Of a DNA stretch of 64,000 nucleotides, positions 1-12,213 are shown piece after piece; the stretch's first letter is position 1; each line of letters begins with the position of its first letter. The DNA is taken from positions 1,081,501 to 1,145,500 of the forward strand of contig SPDT01000006.1 of the NCBI GenBank assembly GCA_008477525.1, written 5' to 3'. The DNA comes from Hypomyces perniciosus. Lineage: Eukaryota > Ascomycota > Sordariomycetes > Hypocreales > Hypocreaceae. The notes beneath the pieces were generated by a model. That model searched no databases, had not been told where the DNA came from, and saw nothing but the letters and a program-made list of their open reading frames with translations. The translations under genes were made by a program, and so were the position numbers.

Positions 1-2640
1 TTTGACTCACATTGAGCGAGACAAATGAGACAGACGAGTGAGGATAAAATTTTTTCTATTTCACAAATTGTTTCACAAGAAGTGTGTTCCATCACATCAT
101 GATGCGCGCAACAGCAGTAGGGTAGGTACTCCGTACCAAAGTGGCAAGCAAAATTTTAAAATTCAGGGTTATCGCTATGGCTGTCATCATTGTTTGATAG
201 ACGTGAAATTGGGGGATCCGCATCCTGGAGACAGTCGTCTTACGATCGGTGGTACGAGAGCCGGAAAGCACCGGCACTTCCGAGTGGTGGTTTTTGTTGA
301 TGCCTCTAGGCTTGGTGAAATCTATCCCTGTTCCTTGACCCTTTTTTTTCTTTATTCTTCCCTCACGAAATCATCACGATGATGCACTCGGATAGTAAAT
401 TTTTTTTATTTTTTTTATTTAATGTTCTATGTATACAGAGCATTTGTCATGTCGGAATAAGACGGACGAAAAAAAGGCAATTGCACTTGATGGTGCACCA
501 ATGGGCTAGACATGGCGACAAACTTGTGCTCACTATGTTATTACTAGTACTACATACGTCGTACTGTCAAGAAAGCGCATTTCTAATAGTCCTCCGTACG
601 AATACCAGAGCAAGCAGTTATCTCGCAAGTTGCATCTAGTTTTGTACTCAAGCGGTTTTTCCTCTTCCCTGATTGCGGATTTGTTGCAACACGTAGGTAG
701 TTATCCTTGGCTTGATCCAGGACTCTCTCTCTTCCAATCAAAAGCGCCTCAATGGCGATGTAAGAGAGAAGAAATTTTTTTCAAACTTCATGCCAGTCAA
801 GCCATTGCGGCGCAATGTTCGCCACCCTGTTGAGCGCCGCAGCCAGGGAAGAAAAAAAAAAACGGCTCAACAGCAGACCACGACGATGCCTTGCTTGCTG
901 TGTTGGCGTTTTTTTCGTAAACCGCCCGTTTCAAGCCGCCACGGCAGAGAGATCAAGGTTATGGGCGTGGCGCATGCGCGCGCATAAAAAAAAAAATTCT
1001 CCATACATTAGGCCGCCCGTAGAGGTACGATATCGTACGTATGCCGTGTCATCTCGGCAGGGGGGTGTGTGCTGGGCTAGGAAAGCAAAAAATATCGGAC
1101 GAAACGGCCCAAGGTTCAAGGATCGAGTCTTGCCAATGGGATCGGCTTCCATCGTGCAAAGGAGAGCTTCTGCACTGGCTGCATTGACCGGGCAGTAACT
1201 TACATGGCCTTTTGACACGTTATGCCCGCTGTGTGGTTTCTCGAGCAAGGGGCCCAGCAGATCCGGTCCCCTTTGCATGATGGCCCGCTGCCTGTTTGCT
1301 TACGGATTGCCCACCCGGCCGGCCGACGGCGGCGTTTCCTCATTTAAGGACGGGGGCGAGAAGACGGCCAGCTAGTGTCCTAGCCAGCCTGAGGAGAGGG
1401 GAAGCCCCATGCAACCACAGCACCGGCCTGTCGGACAGACGGAGCCGGATGAGGTGGTGATGGGGGGTTGTGGACCGGGGCTCCGTTCTCCCCCTTCGGA
1501 GCCCCGTTTCCCGTGTCCCCCGAATGTCCATGCCCAAGGGAAACCCACTTGGCACTGATGGATGTTCGATTTGTGCGTTCACGGGAATGATTGTGCAAAT
1601 ACCCTTCTAAAAAGGTTCACCGTGGGCATCAATCCATTGTAGACCCATTGGGTATTACTGCTAGGACTCATATCCTGGTTGTTCGAGAGCCTAAGCGGGA
1701 CTTGGACGTAGGGATGGAGCTTTTCATATGCCGTCGCAGACTTTCTTGAGTCATTCTAGTTACGTATATAGACTTTGCTTTGGCCGGCGACGTGGTACGT
1801 GTTCCGAGTCGTTGCTGTGTGTCGTCCCCAACCACATATCCAGACGCCATAGGCGCGGCCCTTCATCCTATGTACTACTACTCAGCTCGTACATGCAGAC
1901 CTAGTTGCAGATACTACGTCGACACCGGCAGCAGCCTCCTCACCAATAAAACTGTTGGTGAGATCTTAGGTACTACTCATAATTGGGAGACAAAGCATAG
2001 AGTGGCGACGAGGAGTGTACATACAACAAACAGAGTCTCAACTTGGGCAGCGTCCTTTCCCACAAATTCCGCACGTATGGAGCCAACACCTTTCTATGGA
2101 GTATTCTCTAAAATGGCGTCCGTTATGCAGAACCTGGTGGATGGAGCCGGAGTGTGCCAAGGAGCTGCCCGATCTGGGCTGGCTTAACACGTGGAATAAG
2201 CAGTTTCAGGATGTTTCGGAGGAAGGCATGAAACAACCCACATTGATGGATATTAAACTCCACAACTTGTTTAAAAAATTATCGATGATCGTATATCTAC
2301 CTAATGTAAGGTACATACTCGGACTGCCGGTGCTGGGAGTGACGTCGTCATGACTGCAACTATGATAGGGCTGCTATGCACAGCGCCTCTATCGATGATG
2401 GGGTGTGGACGGAAAAAAAGGAATTGCTCCACCTGAAATGTTCCGTTTTTCGTCATACAGGATCATAATATGTAATTGAACTATCTAGTAAAGTTGGAAG
2501 TTGCAGTATGGAGACCATGACCGTGATGATGTTGAGCGAAAAGGTTGAGAGAAAACCTGAGACCCCTTGGCTAGGGCTTGATTGCCCCTGCGTACCAATT
2601 CGTTGAACCAATTAACTTCCTGAACTTTCGCGGTCAAGTC
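1..2640. other. Intergenic DNA, no supportable gene
   Basis: I see only short overlapping open frames without recognisable domains. Frames on the plus strand at 1780-2187 and 2015-2353 have somewhat protein-like composition, including a Trp-rich stretch near 2120-2200, but no start, splice or family signal supports a gene. Homopolymer A/T runs are common. An 11-base GTACTCCGTAC palindrome-like motif at 126-136 is one copy of a motif dispersed across the window. Confidence 0.5.
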
Positions 2641-3340
2641 TCAGAACCAATGCCGGCAGTTGTCTGGTGGCTTGGTGACTCGGTGGTTGCTTATGGATGC
2701 AACGATCTGAGAGTGGCTATCCAATAGGGGAATATAAATAAATTGTTTGCCATCCATAGTGAGGACATCTGCCTTGGAAAGCATCAGCAACAAAAATAGT
2801 CCCTGACTATACCATTTTTGGTTTGATGACTCGGAGTTGCTGTCACGATGGCGGTAACCGTGGTCGAAGAGCGCAGCAATGGAGCCCAAGGACATTGGTC
2901 CAGATTTGACGCGTAGCCAAAGGGAGATAATTGGGAGTGCGTCACCCACTGGATCTTATCGAGGCCTGCTTTCCCTGGGCCATTTGCTCTTCAGAGGGAA
3001 ACCATCCACTTGTCGGGCGACCTCCTTTGTGTCAAGTGTTTCTTCTAGTCCATGGCTAAATTTCACGTTTATGGATGGTCTTATTGTTATGCCTGGGTAT
3101 CAATTCATCTTCTGGTATGCCTCGACGGAGCTATACCTATGATTTAATTCCAGATCCGTATGTTGAAATGACAGAAATCCTCTTGTGGGATAGTTCACAC
3201 GACCGGCTCGATCAGTTTTATGTGTCAAAAGCCATCTTCGTTGATAACATCCTTTGAATTCCCCTAGATGAACGAGTAGAAACCCATGAGCTGCTACATC
3301 ACACTGTCTTTGCAGATTGCTCTCTATAAAATGCATCTAT
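2641..3340 (-). pseudogene. Unidentified coding remnant
   Basis: Three consecutive minus-strand open stretches (about 3336-3100, 3090-2960 and 2949-2641) have protein-like composition but lie in different frames or are separated by stops. The last ends with a plausible C-terminus rich in Ile, Ser and His. I do not recognise the family. It could be a decayed gene, a gene with introns I cannot place, or chance. The reading is inference from composition only. Confidence 0.22.
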
Positions 3341-3780
3341 CCCAAAGTACAAGTGTGCGGCAGGAACACAACGCCTGATAGGGGTGTGATGCATCCATAC
3401 GCTTGGCTTCTGTCTCTAGGGTCCGCCCATATGTTTTGAGAATACTATTATCAGCTTTTTTAAACCTATTGTTGGAAGGTCGTTCTTATTGTTGTATTAA
3501 ATGTACCCATTCACTATTATTCACCAGGTGACACCTGGCAATGTGATTGTTGAGAGGAACTAGACAATCTGAAGTCAAAGTGAACAAGTAGACAATTGAC
3601 CAACCACTCCAATACGCACCTTCCCACCTATTGTTCAGAATGGCCAGCGGAAAAAAATGACTGAGCTCAAAGCCTTCATCTCGTCTTCTGTTGCATTTAC
3701 TGCATTTTTAATCCTTACATTCTCGCACGAATTTTCTCGCATTGCCCTCCAAATTACACACCGTCGTCACAGCATCCAAT

Positions 3781-5063
3781 ATGGCGAGAAAGCGCCCTGC
3801 AAGTCCCGATCACGATGGTGACAAATCTTGCGACAAAAAGCGACGAGTATATTTCGAAGAATCTCCAGGCGGAACCATTCGCGAGGTCGAGACACCGAAC
3901 AGCAGTCCGGAAAAAGAGGACACGAAGAAGCCCGACGAACTGCCACAACCACTGGCGAATTCTGCCCAACGCAAAGCCAAAGATGGACCCCCTTCTGAAG
4001 AGGAGTTGGGAAATATGTCGGTGCGGGAGAAACTCTTTGCGGGAATCTCCCTCGGATTCTCCAAAGCGGAAAAGTCTCGACAATACTATGCTCGAGCAAT
4101 CGGTGAAGACAAAGAGCTTACTACGGTAGCCGGCATGCAAAAGGTTATCCACGGTGCTGCTCATTTATATTCATATCTGGAACCTTCCTGGCTGGCCCAG
4201 GATGATGATCAAATGACGCTTCCTGAAGAAGAGATTTCCGACAAAAACGACTACCGACCGCACGGGAAGCGTGAACTTCGAGAGCGGAGGCAGAAGATAA
4301 ACGAGCACATGGACGCGAGAGAGGACCATTTGTGAGTCAACATCATAGTTGTCGTGAAATATGGCAAAGCACTGACGATGATCGTTCGCAGCAAAGTTAC
4401 ATGCATGCGACTCCAAAACATGCTTGGCATCATAAACAACAACCCCTTTGAGGTGGATGTAAAGCCCACGAACGAGAAGAGGGAACGGGAATCCGAGCAG
4501 GAATCACCCCAAGAAGACACGGCCCAAGCAGAGTCAGCCCAAGCGGAATTGTCCCAAAAGGAGCCTGATAGAGGCCCAAGATGGACGACATGTTCGCTTC
4601 AGAAGCTGCAAGGCTGTCTAGAGGCCTCTTGTCGCAAGAATGGCTACAAGAAGCTTGATGTGGACTTTCTCGAATTCACAAGAGTCAAAGCTCCTGACGC
4701 AATTAGCACACAGCCTCTGGAATCCCAGCCGGAGCGTGCCAAAGCGCCAGACCCAGCTGATCTGACAAGTGAGATGGAGCTTGATGCGGAAAGGGGGAGC
4801 ATTACGCTCTACGAGACTGACATTGACATGTGTGTTACTACGGCCTTGTCCGGGTGGTGAATGGCACAGGAAGCTGACAATAAGACAGACCCGAGGGAAA
4901 AGGAAAGGACTGGTGCAAAACCTGGCTGTGGCTGAAGATTGTCAAGCCCATGGTCAACACTACCGAAGAAACGCCAGCTCCCCCAGAGATGGCCACGATG
5001 CCAGAGTCTACGGTCCTCATCGCAATCCCAAAGTCTAAAGTAGAGGTACTGGAGGAGGCATAG
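3781..5063 (+). CDS. Unrecognised basic, acidic-patch protein, probably nuclear (389 aa)
   Basis: Exons 3781-4331, 4392-4831 and 4885-5063 give a 389-residue protein. Intron 1 starts GTGAGT and ends TTCGCAG. Intron 2 is 53 bases, starts GTGTTA and has a CTGAC branch point just before its AAG acceptor. The start ATG follows a pyrimidine-rich leader; the same frame is open upstream but without another ATG. The N-terminus (MARKRPASPDHD) and a KKRR cluster near residue 30 look like nuclear-localisation sequence. A helical segment around residues 85-140 contains VREKLFAGISLGFSKAEKSR. The middle is Glu/Gln-rich, the C-terminus has a Trp-rich patch then a Pro/Thr tail. No catalytic motif is visible and I do not know the family. 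The reading frame continues past the stop into the next feature, which may be part of the same gene. Confidence 0.6.
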
Positions 5064-5681
5064 CGTGCCTCCTCCCCACCCAGCAAAACAAAGATGGGCG
5101 ACCAGCTCATGCAGGCAATGATACCGCGGTCGGAAATCAGCACAGGAAAGCCAAGTGAGTCGGAGAGTTCTGGCAAACGGAGGGCAGCTGCAGGCCGGAA
5201 GAAAGCAACGGTACCTGGAAGACTGGGCTTAGCTTTCAGGTACAGCCAAAATGGGGTGCCTAGCATGGCGTGTTCAGAAAAACCTGCCATCTTGAAAGAG
5301 CATGGATGTATACACGAAGATTTTCTGTGGGTGAGCAATCCACCTGATGACGACGATCCAGAGGCGTGGTGGGAGGAGGTCCGATTCTTCTCGAAGCTGG
5401 ACATGCAAGAGTGGGCGCGTGTACGAGCGTCCATGGCGAGGGACGCATGTCTGGTACGGGTAATGTCGAAGCCTGGCGCTGATTGGGTCGAGGTTGACCC
5501 GGAAGGGAAGGTCGGCGATGCTGCTGGCAAGACTCGTCGTGGTGTTGATGTCAAGAGCTCATCGAGGTCGAGTAGCAAATCTGCTGCGAGTGCCGTTACG
5601 ACTCGCCGAGGACGGGGTCGGAGGGGTAGGGCCACCCAAGGACGAAGTTCAGGTCTTCGAAACGAGGTCCATTGCGAGTAG
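5064..5681 (+). other. Open frame continuing in phase after the TAG at 5061 (195 aa from ATG 5094)
   Basis: The frame of the preceding gene resumes directly after its TAG and stays open to a TAG at 5679. From the ATG at 5094 it encodes 195 residues. The composition is convincingly coding: a central segment with DDDDPEAWWEEVRFFSKLD and a Trp-containing helix, then an Arg/Gly/Ser-rich basic tail (TTRRGRGRRGR) typical of nucleic-acid-binding or nuclear proteins. I do not recognise a domain. It may be the C-terminal part of the upstream gene interrupted by one nonsense change, a separate small gene, or a stop-codon readthrough extension. No credible intron of 45 bases or more removes the TAG. Confidence 0.45.
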
Positions 5682-6013
5682 GACGAGGTTGCTTGCTCAG
5701 TTTCTTGTTTGCATATTACGCTTCAAGCTCAACAACTTCGTAGCACTACTCGTAGCTGTGGAATGATTACTACCTAGGTAGTACTAGTGTATTCCATACA
5801 GTGGAGTGTCAGCATAACCCCACTCTTAGCCGCGATTAGTCGTGAGCGGGCCGAAATACAAATACTACCTAGTACGAAGTAGTACTAAACCCATTCTCCT
5901 CCTCCTACTCCTCCACTTGCCATTTTCTACTTCATAGAAGACATCAAACTCGATGTGGATTCATCGCTAAAAATTTAGACACACACATCGGCCTTCTACC
6001 ATCGTGAAACACC
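5682..6013. other. Intergenic, repeat-like AT-rich spacer
   Basis: No open frame of note. The stretch contains several ACTACCTAG/TACGAAGTA-type short palindromic words (for example 5868-5886), the same class of motif found in other intergenic parts of the window. Confidence 0.5.
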
Positions 6014-7650
6014 TGACGCATGTCTATGTGCAATCTCAATGCGGGGCTTGTGGTGACGACTTTATTGAGGCAGAGAGGATTGTTGAGGGTAATGATGTGC
6101 TCCCCCCAAGCCAGTGTGACCCATAGTTGCTAATAACCTAACCCAGTCCTTCGCAAAAGTGGTTCCATTCACGTCACCGAAATCTATTTGTCCACTTACG
6201 GTATTAGAAATGCTCAAGATCCCGATTGGGAATTCTGCCGTCAGCCTTACTGTCTTCCGTGTAGGGCTACAGCTTGTGAAGGCGCAACAATACATACTGA
6301 TTGTTTCAATTTATTTCGGTGGTACTGTACGGCTGATAATCCATTGTACGCTATGGCTGGCAGCAACCTGGAGCAGTCCCTGGCGGGCGTGGTGTTCCAT
6401 GTCTTCGATTGCCCCCCAAAATCCACAAAACCGAAGCGATGCAACTGGCGGCAAGAGTATACTCTCTACCCAAGCTATTATCACTTCCGACAGAGGTATT
6501 GCACATGATATGGGGGTATACTCGACCGAGCCTTATCAACCGCTACTCTGCTGTTATTGACCTGGCAGCTACTTCCCATAGTCCTGTCGACTATATTCCT
6601 TATTAACTAAATGCAATAGTTAGGTCGGGCCCGTCTAGATGTACGGAAATGGCCAACCAGCCTTCGACTTTGGGACACGCCTGTACCGCCATCCCTAGAA
6701 AGTCTTCTAAATATGCAATTTATCTTCAGCCCCAATCAGTTTGTGACAATCGATTTATTGAAGGTCAATGCCATGGCCTTTTTCTTCTCATTAGGATGGA
6801 CAGTTGCTGTACATGGACAGACAAGTAAAATGCCTTACCCTCAAGCAACATTTAATCGTCTTTCTTTCTACCGTCTCACTAGTACCCCTGTTTGGGTCTA
6901 CATTCCCTTGCCCCCAAACGACCAGATTACCCATTTTGGAATCCGAGTCCCGCATGATATGAACTCGCATATGTTTTGTTACTTGGTATGATACCCCTCC
7001 CTTTAAATGGACCTATACTAACATATCCAGTTCCGTTTCAAGTTGACCGGTGATATTATTGTTGGGCCCTGTTATGAAAAACAAACGTAAGATCTTGTGT
7101 GGCCTGTATACGACCACTTATCGCTTATTTTCCCTACACATGAACTTGACTACATCGCAGGTATAAGTGCATACCCTGAGCGAGAAGGTGAGATCTTGCC
7201 CTTCGCTCAAATTGGCCAGCCTCCTCTCGGAGATTCATCATTCTTCTCATCTACCCCCCTGGAGAACCTGGTACTTGTACAGGTTTATTCTGATGCAGAG
7301 ACTGGTCGTTGTCGGGGTCTCCTCGCAGAATACGACAACGGTTTCCAACGATCCCTTGGCGAGTGTCGATTTGGAGTAGACCCGGTGCACACTTATAAGA
7401 ATCCTGTGTGCCTGTGTTTTGCCCGAGTCGTGTATTGCCGTACAAGATCGTTCAAAGTGTTCCGAGGAGTGGTAGTCAGCTGCAGTGACCGACCCGAGCA
7501 CAAACATGAAGACGGAGGGGACTGGTTATGTTCCACACTGCATGGAACCCTTCAATTCTGGTTCAGCAGAGAAGAATCAAGGCTAGAGGTGATTAAGGAG
7601 ATTGAAACAATAGAGGTAATATTCACGCAGGCATCTATCTCCTTCCCCTC
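6014..7650 (+). pseudogene. Broken F-box family gene
   Basis: Homology-like segments run collinearly on the plus strand but in several frames: a Cys-rich start near 6030 (CGACGDDFIEAERIV), a segment 6188-6350 ending in ATIHTDCFNLF, an F-box-like stretch near 6460-6580 (KLLSLPTEVLHMIW), then 6713-6991 and 7097-7640. From family knowledge, this order (Cys-rich N-terminus, TIHxDCF motif, LPxEVLxxIW F-box, then a long beta-rich C-terminal region with WVYIPLPP and a tail like FWFSREESRLEV) matches a large group of F-box proteins in hypocrealean fungi, normally adaptors of SCF ubiquitin ligases. Here frames change at about 6100, 6400, 6600 and 7000, and stops interrupt several of the joins. Introns could explain one or two breaks but not all, so I call it a pseudogene. 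Confidence 0.7.
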
Positions 7651-7780
7651 CCCATTTCCTATTCTTCTCTCATATCTATCGAGTTTTTATTAACCGGGCC
7701 TTTTGGTAGTGAACCTCGAGGAGTTTAGGCTCCTCCGTGCGGTGAATGATGCACAATGGATTTGGTACTGACAACCAATC

Positions 7781-7853
7781 GGCCTTGTGGCTCAATGGCA
7801 GAGCGTCTGAGTACGATTATCAGGAGGTTGCAGGTTCGACCCCTGTCTCGGCA
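7781..7853 (+). tRNA. tRNA-like sequence, Arg(ACG)-type but defective
   Basis: A cloverleaf can be drawn: D arm GCTC/GAGC with loop AATGGCA, anticodon stem TCTGA (7806-7810) with TCAGG (7820-7824), a five-base variable region, and a perfect T arm GCAGG-TTCGACC-CCTGT (7830-7846). The anticodon loop, GTACGATTA, has nine bases instead of seven and resembles the usual CTACGAA loop of Arg-ACG with extra bases. The acceptor stem (GGCCTTG with CTCGGCA) has two mismatches. No CCA is encoded, as expected for a eukaryote. I read it as a tRNA pseudogene; a functional but divergent tRNA is less likely. Confidence 0.5.
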
Positions 7854-7859
7854 CATAGC

Positions 7860-8316
7860 TTGTGAACTATCACAAGCGCATTCCTTTTTGTCATTTTGTC
7901 TCTTTTGGCGTTGTGTACGAAGTATTCCTTGCCTGTAAAAAAAAACCATCTTCAAACAGCTACTCTCCTATATCCGAACATCGGAATTGTTTTTTCTCCG
8001 TATCTAGGCATTGTGAGGGAGGTGGATTATTGGCCGTGTCAAGCAGGTAACAAAAATGCGGACCACAAAAAAAATGTCCATGTCGCTGCAGATTAGTCTG
8101 ATTGCTCTTGATTCCTTACGCTAACTGTTACCCATTTGCGTGTGTACGACAGAAAGAAGGTACATCGAATGTGCCCTCTTCAAGCTGGGGTTTGGGGTTT
8201 TGCTAAATATACTCGAAAGCGTCGCGAAAGCCATCTCTATCGTCAAAAAAGTTCACATATTTATCCCCTAATGCGGGAAAGAATGGTCTGAGACGATATT
8301 CTTTGCGGTGGATTAT
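7860..8316. other. Intergenic spacer
   Basis: No supportable gene. Open frames here are short and overlap on both strands without domain signal. Confidence 0.45.
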
Positions 8317-8634
8317 CTAGAGACAAGCACGGGTGCCGAAGCATGTCATGGCCCAAATGTTCTTCTTGGTGGTGGCAAGATGTCCGTAGCAGGTGGTCAT
8401 GGCCTGATGCTCCAAGATCTGTAGTTCACTCTGGGAAGCCCTTCCCTTCTTCGCTTTGAAGATCAAAGCGGAGATGGTACCGCCGGTGATGATGCCGTAT
8501 CCTTCGACAATGATATCGATACTGTGTAATGTATCGTTGGTTGGAGTTTGCTGAGCCGATATCCCGTGTCTTATTAATTGGTCGGGCGCTTTTTGCAAAG
8601 GCTCAACAGACGAGGAGCCCGACAGGAACTTCAC
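8317..8634 (-). CDS. Short unidentified open frame, possible C-terminal gene fragment (up to 105 aa)
   Basis: The minus-strand frame ends with a stretch containing SELQILEHQAMTTCYGHLA followed by IWAMTCFGTRACL. A helix with a basic or acidic patch followed by a W-x-x-(T/S)-CFGTRA strand occurs near the C-terminus of several fungus-specific proteins of unknown function, so a truncated copy is plausible. There is no clear promoter or upstream exon. Function unknown. Confidence 0.3.
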   Translation of the reverse strand: MKFLSGSSSVEPLQKAPDQLIRHGISAQQTPTNDTLHSIDIIVEGYGIITGGTISALIFKAKKGRASQSELQILEHQAMTTCYGHLATTKKNIWAMTCFGTRACL

Positions 8635-9900
8635 TCACAAAATATTTCCTATTTAACTTCTCGGCTCACTTGCCTTGTGAGACATGATTGATTGGGCCTG
8701 TCTGAGCAATGGTCAACTAGCATTGTCCATGACAAGAACTGATCTAGGCAAGCGGGTGACGATAAACCAGGGTTCGCAAAAGATATAGATACCCTAACAG
8801 GTGGTTACTTATAGTCTGAGAATAATCTGTGATAATTAGAGTTAGCTGTGGCCATGTATATATATACCTTGCGGTCCCTGATTTACCGTCATCCACTTGC
8901 TACCTACTATCTAGGTTCTGGCCATGTACCATTGCGATCAGCAGCTATTCACCATCTGTCGATCCTCTTCGGCGTCCTTCGGCGGTACATTCTCCGAGAA
9001 TATCGGGGAAGGGCACGTACACATTCAGCGTAAGCAGTCAGCAGAGTCCTTCGATAGCATTACTACATGCCATTCCAGGATACTCGCAGTCTGAGCGGAA
9101 TCCTTCGAAGCCCTCCATTGGTATTGGTATGATGTGGTAGTATGTACAGTGCTCGGTCCGCTGCTCCGTCTCTGATGTTAGTCGTGTGACTCGTGTCCAA
9201 TAGAATCGGGACCTTGAACCCCAAACCGAAACCCCCGAGACCGAAATCGTTCCCCCTTGCTCACTTGGCGCTTGGGTTTGTTGGGGATCTCGATAATAAT
9301 GACAATTAGTTGGACTGTGTCTGTACTGTACGTGCGTGCTGGCTTGGGCAGAAGGACGAACTGGTGAAGCTCCTAATTGGCTTGCTGGTTGGTACTGGAG
9401 AGACTGTGCAAGGCAGCCCCTGAATTGCTAGGACGAGTTCGTACTGTGTACTTCGTACCCCCAGCAAAGAACCCTTTATCAGTTCTCAAGATAGACCGTC
9501 ACAACGACATGAAAAAGAATTTTGTGTCTGATTACCAGGGTTCACCTTTGATCATTCATTTACCTGTATTTTTAATACATACAAAGGTTAGTTGGTTGCC
9601 CTTCTGTCAGCCACTATACTCGTACCTGTTCCCTTGGCGCTTCACTGTTCAGACTGTTTTGTACGTGGGGGGCGGGCCGGGTTAACATTGCACCCTTGCA
9701 GCTCTCCTCCCCGCCAAAAACCGCCAGGCATCGTGGGAACTTTTCTGGTGTGCGCCCCTCCAAACCGCCTCTTTGCTTTTGCACAGCTCCCTCGAAACCC
9801 TCCTCTCTATATCCTCGAGCCGCTCTTTGTGGCGCGCATCTCATCCTCCCCCCAAAGGCCCTTCTTGGTGTAAACAGCCAGACCGAAACATTTGCCCACC
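8635..9900. other. Intergenic DNA and CCT3 upstream region
   Basis: No gene is supported. The part next to CCT3 (about 9690-9900) is rich in CCTCC, CCCGCC and other pyrimidine tracts, as is common in promoters and leaders of highly expressed fungal genes. A GTACTTCGTAC copy of the dispersed motif lies at 9447-9457. Confidence 0.5.
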
Positions 9901-11895
9901 ATGCAGGCCCCAGTGCTGGTTATGAGTGCGTCATCCAGAAGGTTCCGTCTCTGCAGGCATGCGAGCGGAGCTTCCGCCTTGAATCTCGAGTCATAATGGC
10001 CCCGGAAACTGACTTCAACGTGGCCAGACACCAATAGCGGTGAGAGACAGACCGGAAGGAGAGCTCAATTATCAAATATTGCCGCCGCCAAAACGTATGG
10101 TTGCCCTACTATCAAAAACTACCCCTTGTTTAGGTCAGGCTGGAACCCCTCGGCTTACCATTGTTTACAATAGGGTTGCCGATATCATTCGATCATGTCT
10201 CGGACCCAAGGCGATGCTGAAGATGCTGCTCGACCCCATGGGTGGCATCGTCCTCACCAACGACGGACATGCAATTCTTCGAGAGATCGAGGTGTCCCAC
10301 CCTGCCGCCAAGAGTATGATTGAGCTCAGCCGGACACAGGACGAGGAGGTCGGCGATGGTACCACAACTGTCATTATCTTGGGTATGTTTGGTCACTCCA
10401 TCTTATTGGTCAACACAGAATGGTCAAAGAGAAGAAACATTCTGACTCCGGCCTAGCTGGTGAGATCCTGGCCCAGGCTCTGCCTCAGCTCGAGCGCAAC
10501 ATCCATCCCGTCATCATCATCTCCGCCTTCAAGCGCGCCCTGAAGGATGCCATCGAAATCATCGACGAAATTTCTCTCCCTATTGATGTCAACGATGACA
10601 AGGCCATGAGCCAGCTGATTTCATCCTCGATCGGTACCAAGTTCGTCTCGCGTTGGATGGACCAGATGTGTGCCCTGGCTCTTCAGGCCGTCCGGACCGT
10701 CACCTGGGAGGCTGGCAATGGCAAGACTGAGGTTGATATCAAGCGATATGCCCGTATTGAAAAGGTCCCTGGTGGAGAGATTGAGGACAGCCAGGTTCTG
10801 GACGGCCTCATGCTGAACAAGGACATCACACACCCCAAGATGCGACGGCGTATCGAGAACCCCCGTATCGTGCTCCTGGACTGCCCCCTGGAGTACAAGA
10901 AGGGCGAGTCACAAACCAACATTGAAATCACAAAGGAGGATGACTGGAACCGAATTCTTCAGATCGAGGAGGAGCAGATTAAGCTCATGTGCGATACCAT
11001 CCTGGCCGTGAAACCCGACCTGGTCATCACTGAGAAGGGCGTGTCTGGTAAGTACAACTATTCCATGCAATCTATAAACCCTTTGATCAGGCTAACTAAC
11101 CTGAATGTAGATTTGGCCCAGCACTACCTGATGAAGGCCAATGTCACAGCTCTCCGCCGAGTGCGAAAGACTGACAACAACAGAATAGCGCGTGCTACCG
11201 GTGCCACCATCATCAACCGAGTGGACGACCTCCAGGAGTCCGACGTTGGCACTCGATGCGGTCTGTTTGAGATTGAGAAGATTGGCGATGAGTACTTCAC
11301 CTTCCTTACAAAATGCAAGGACCCCAAGGCCTGCACAATCCTGCTCAGGGGTCCCTCAAAGGATGTCCTCAATGAAATCGAGCGAAACCTGCAGGATGCC
11401 ATGGGTGTGGCCCGAAATGTCATGTTCCAGCCCCGCTTGTCCCCCGGTGGTGGTGCCACCGAGATGGCCGTCTCGGTGAGGTTGGCGCAGAAGGCCAAGG
11501 GTGTTGAGGGTGTGCAGCAGTGGCCGTACAAGGCCGTTGCGGATGCGCTGGAGGTGATCCCCAGGACACTGGTGCAAAACGCCGGAAAGAGCCCGGTGCG
11601 TGTGTTGACGGAGCTTCGAGCCAAGCAGGCCGAGGGTAAGAGCTCGTGGGGAGTCAACGGCGACACTGGTGCTATTGTAGACATGAATGAGTACGGCGTA
11701 TGGGAACCCGAGGCTATCAAGCTGCAGAGTCTCAAGACCGCCATTGAGGTACGTTTCGAGATCCCTTATTCCGTCTTATGTGAATAATGAACTAACTCTG
11801 TCTAGGCTGCTTGCTTGTTGCTAAGAGTAGACGACATCTGCAGTGCCAAGAAGGTACAGGGTGGAGCTCCCGGCGTGGGTGGAGGAGACGATTAA
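9901..11895 (+). CDS. cct3: T-complex protein 1 subunit gamma (chaperonin CCT3)
   Basis: Six exons (9901-9925, 10028-10094, 10174-10382, 10457-11047, 11111-11748, 11806-11895) join in frame to 539 residues, the normal length for this subunit. The product is one of eight subunits of the cytosolic TRiC/CCT ring that folds actin, tubulin and other proteins using ATP. Visible hallmarks are MQAPV at the start, LGPKAMLKMLLDPMGGIVLT near residue 45 and the nucleotide-binding GDGTTT about 40 residues later, the apical domain with RRIENPRIVLLDCPLEYKKG, and RLSPGGGATEMAVS in the C-terminal equatorial domain. Introns start GTGCGT, GTATGG, GTATGT, GTAAGT and GTACGT; the first has a clear CTGAC branch point. 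The tiny 25-base first exon is set by similarity to other fungal CCT3 proteins. It converges with the gene at 12214. Confidence 0.97.
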
Positions 11896-12213
11896 GGAGT
11901 CAATCGATTTTGGGTGAGGATAAAGGAAAGGGTCGTTTGGGAAGCCATGATCTGGGAAGGTCCCATGTAGGATTGCTTGGAAGGCCATACATACCCCTAT
12001 TCTAACATCATGGTGGGATGATGAGGACGAGTATAAAGACCAAGCAAGAATAGACGAAAGAAATCAGCTCATGGAAGACGGAACGAGTAAATGTTCTGTT
12101 AATCTGCGAAGATGACATTCTATGGGGTATCACTTGTTTTTTTCTATATATTGGTACACGCAAGTCCTGTTGACCAGGCTTCAAAGTGGTTTGACGCTTC
12201 TCTTCGGAGCAAT

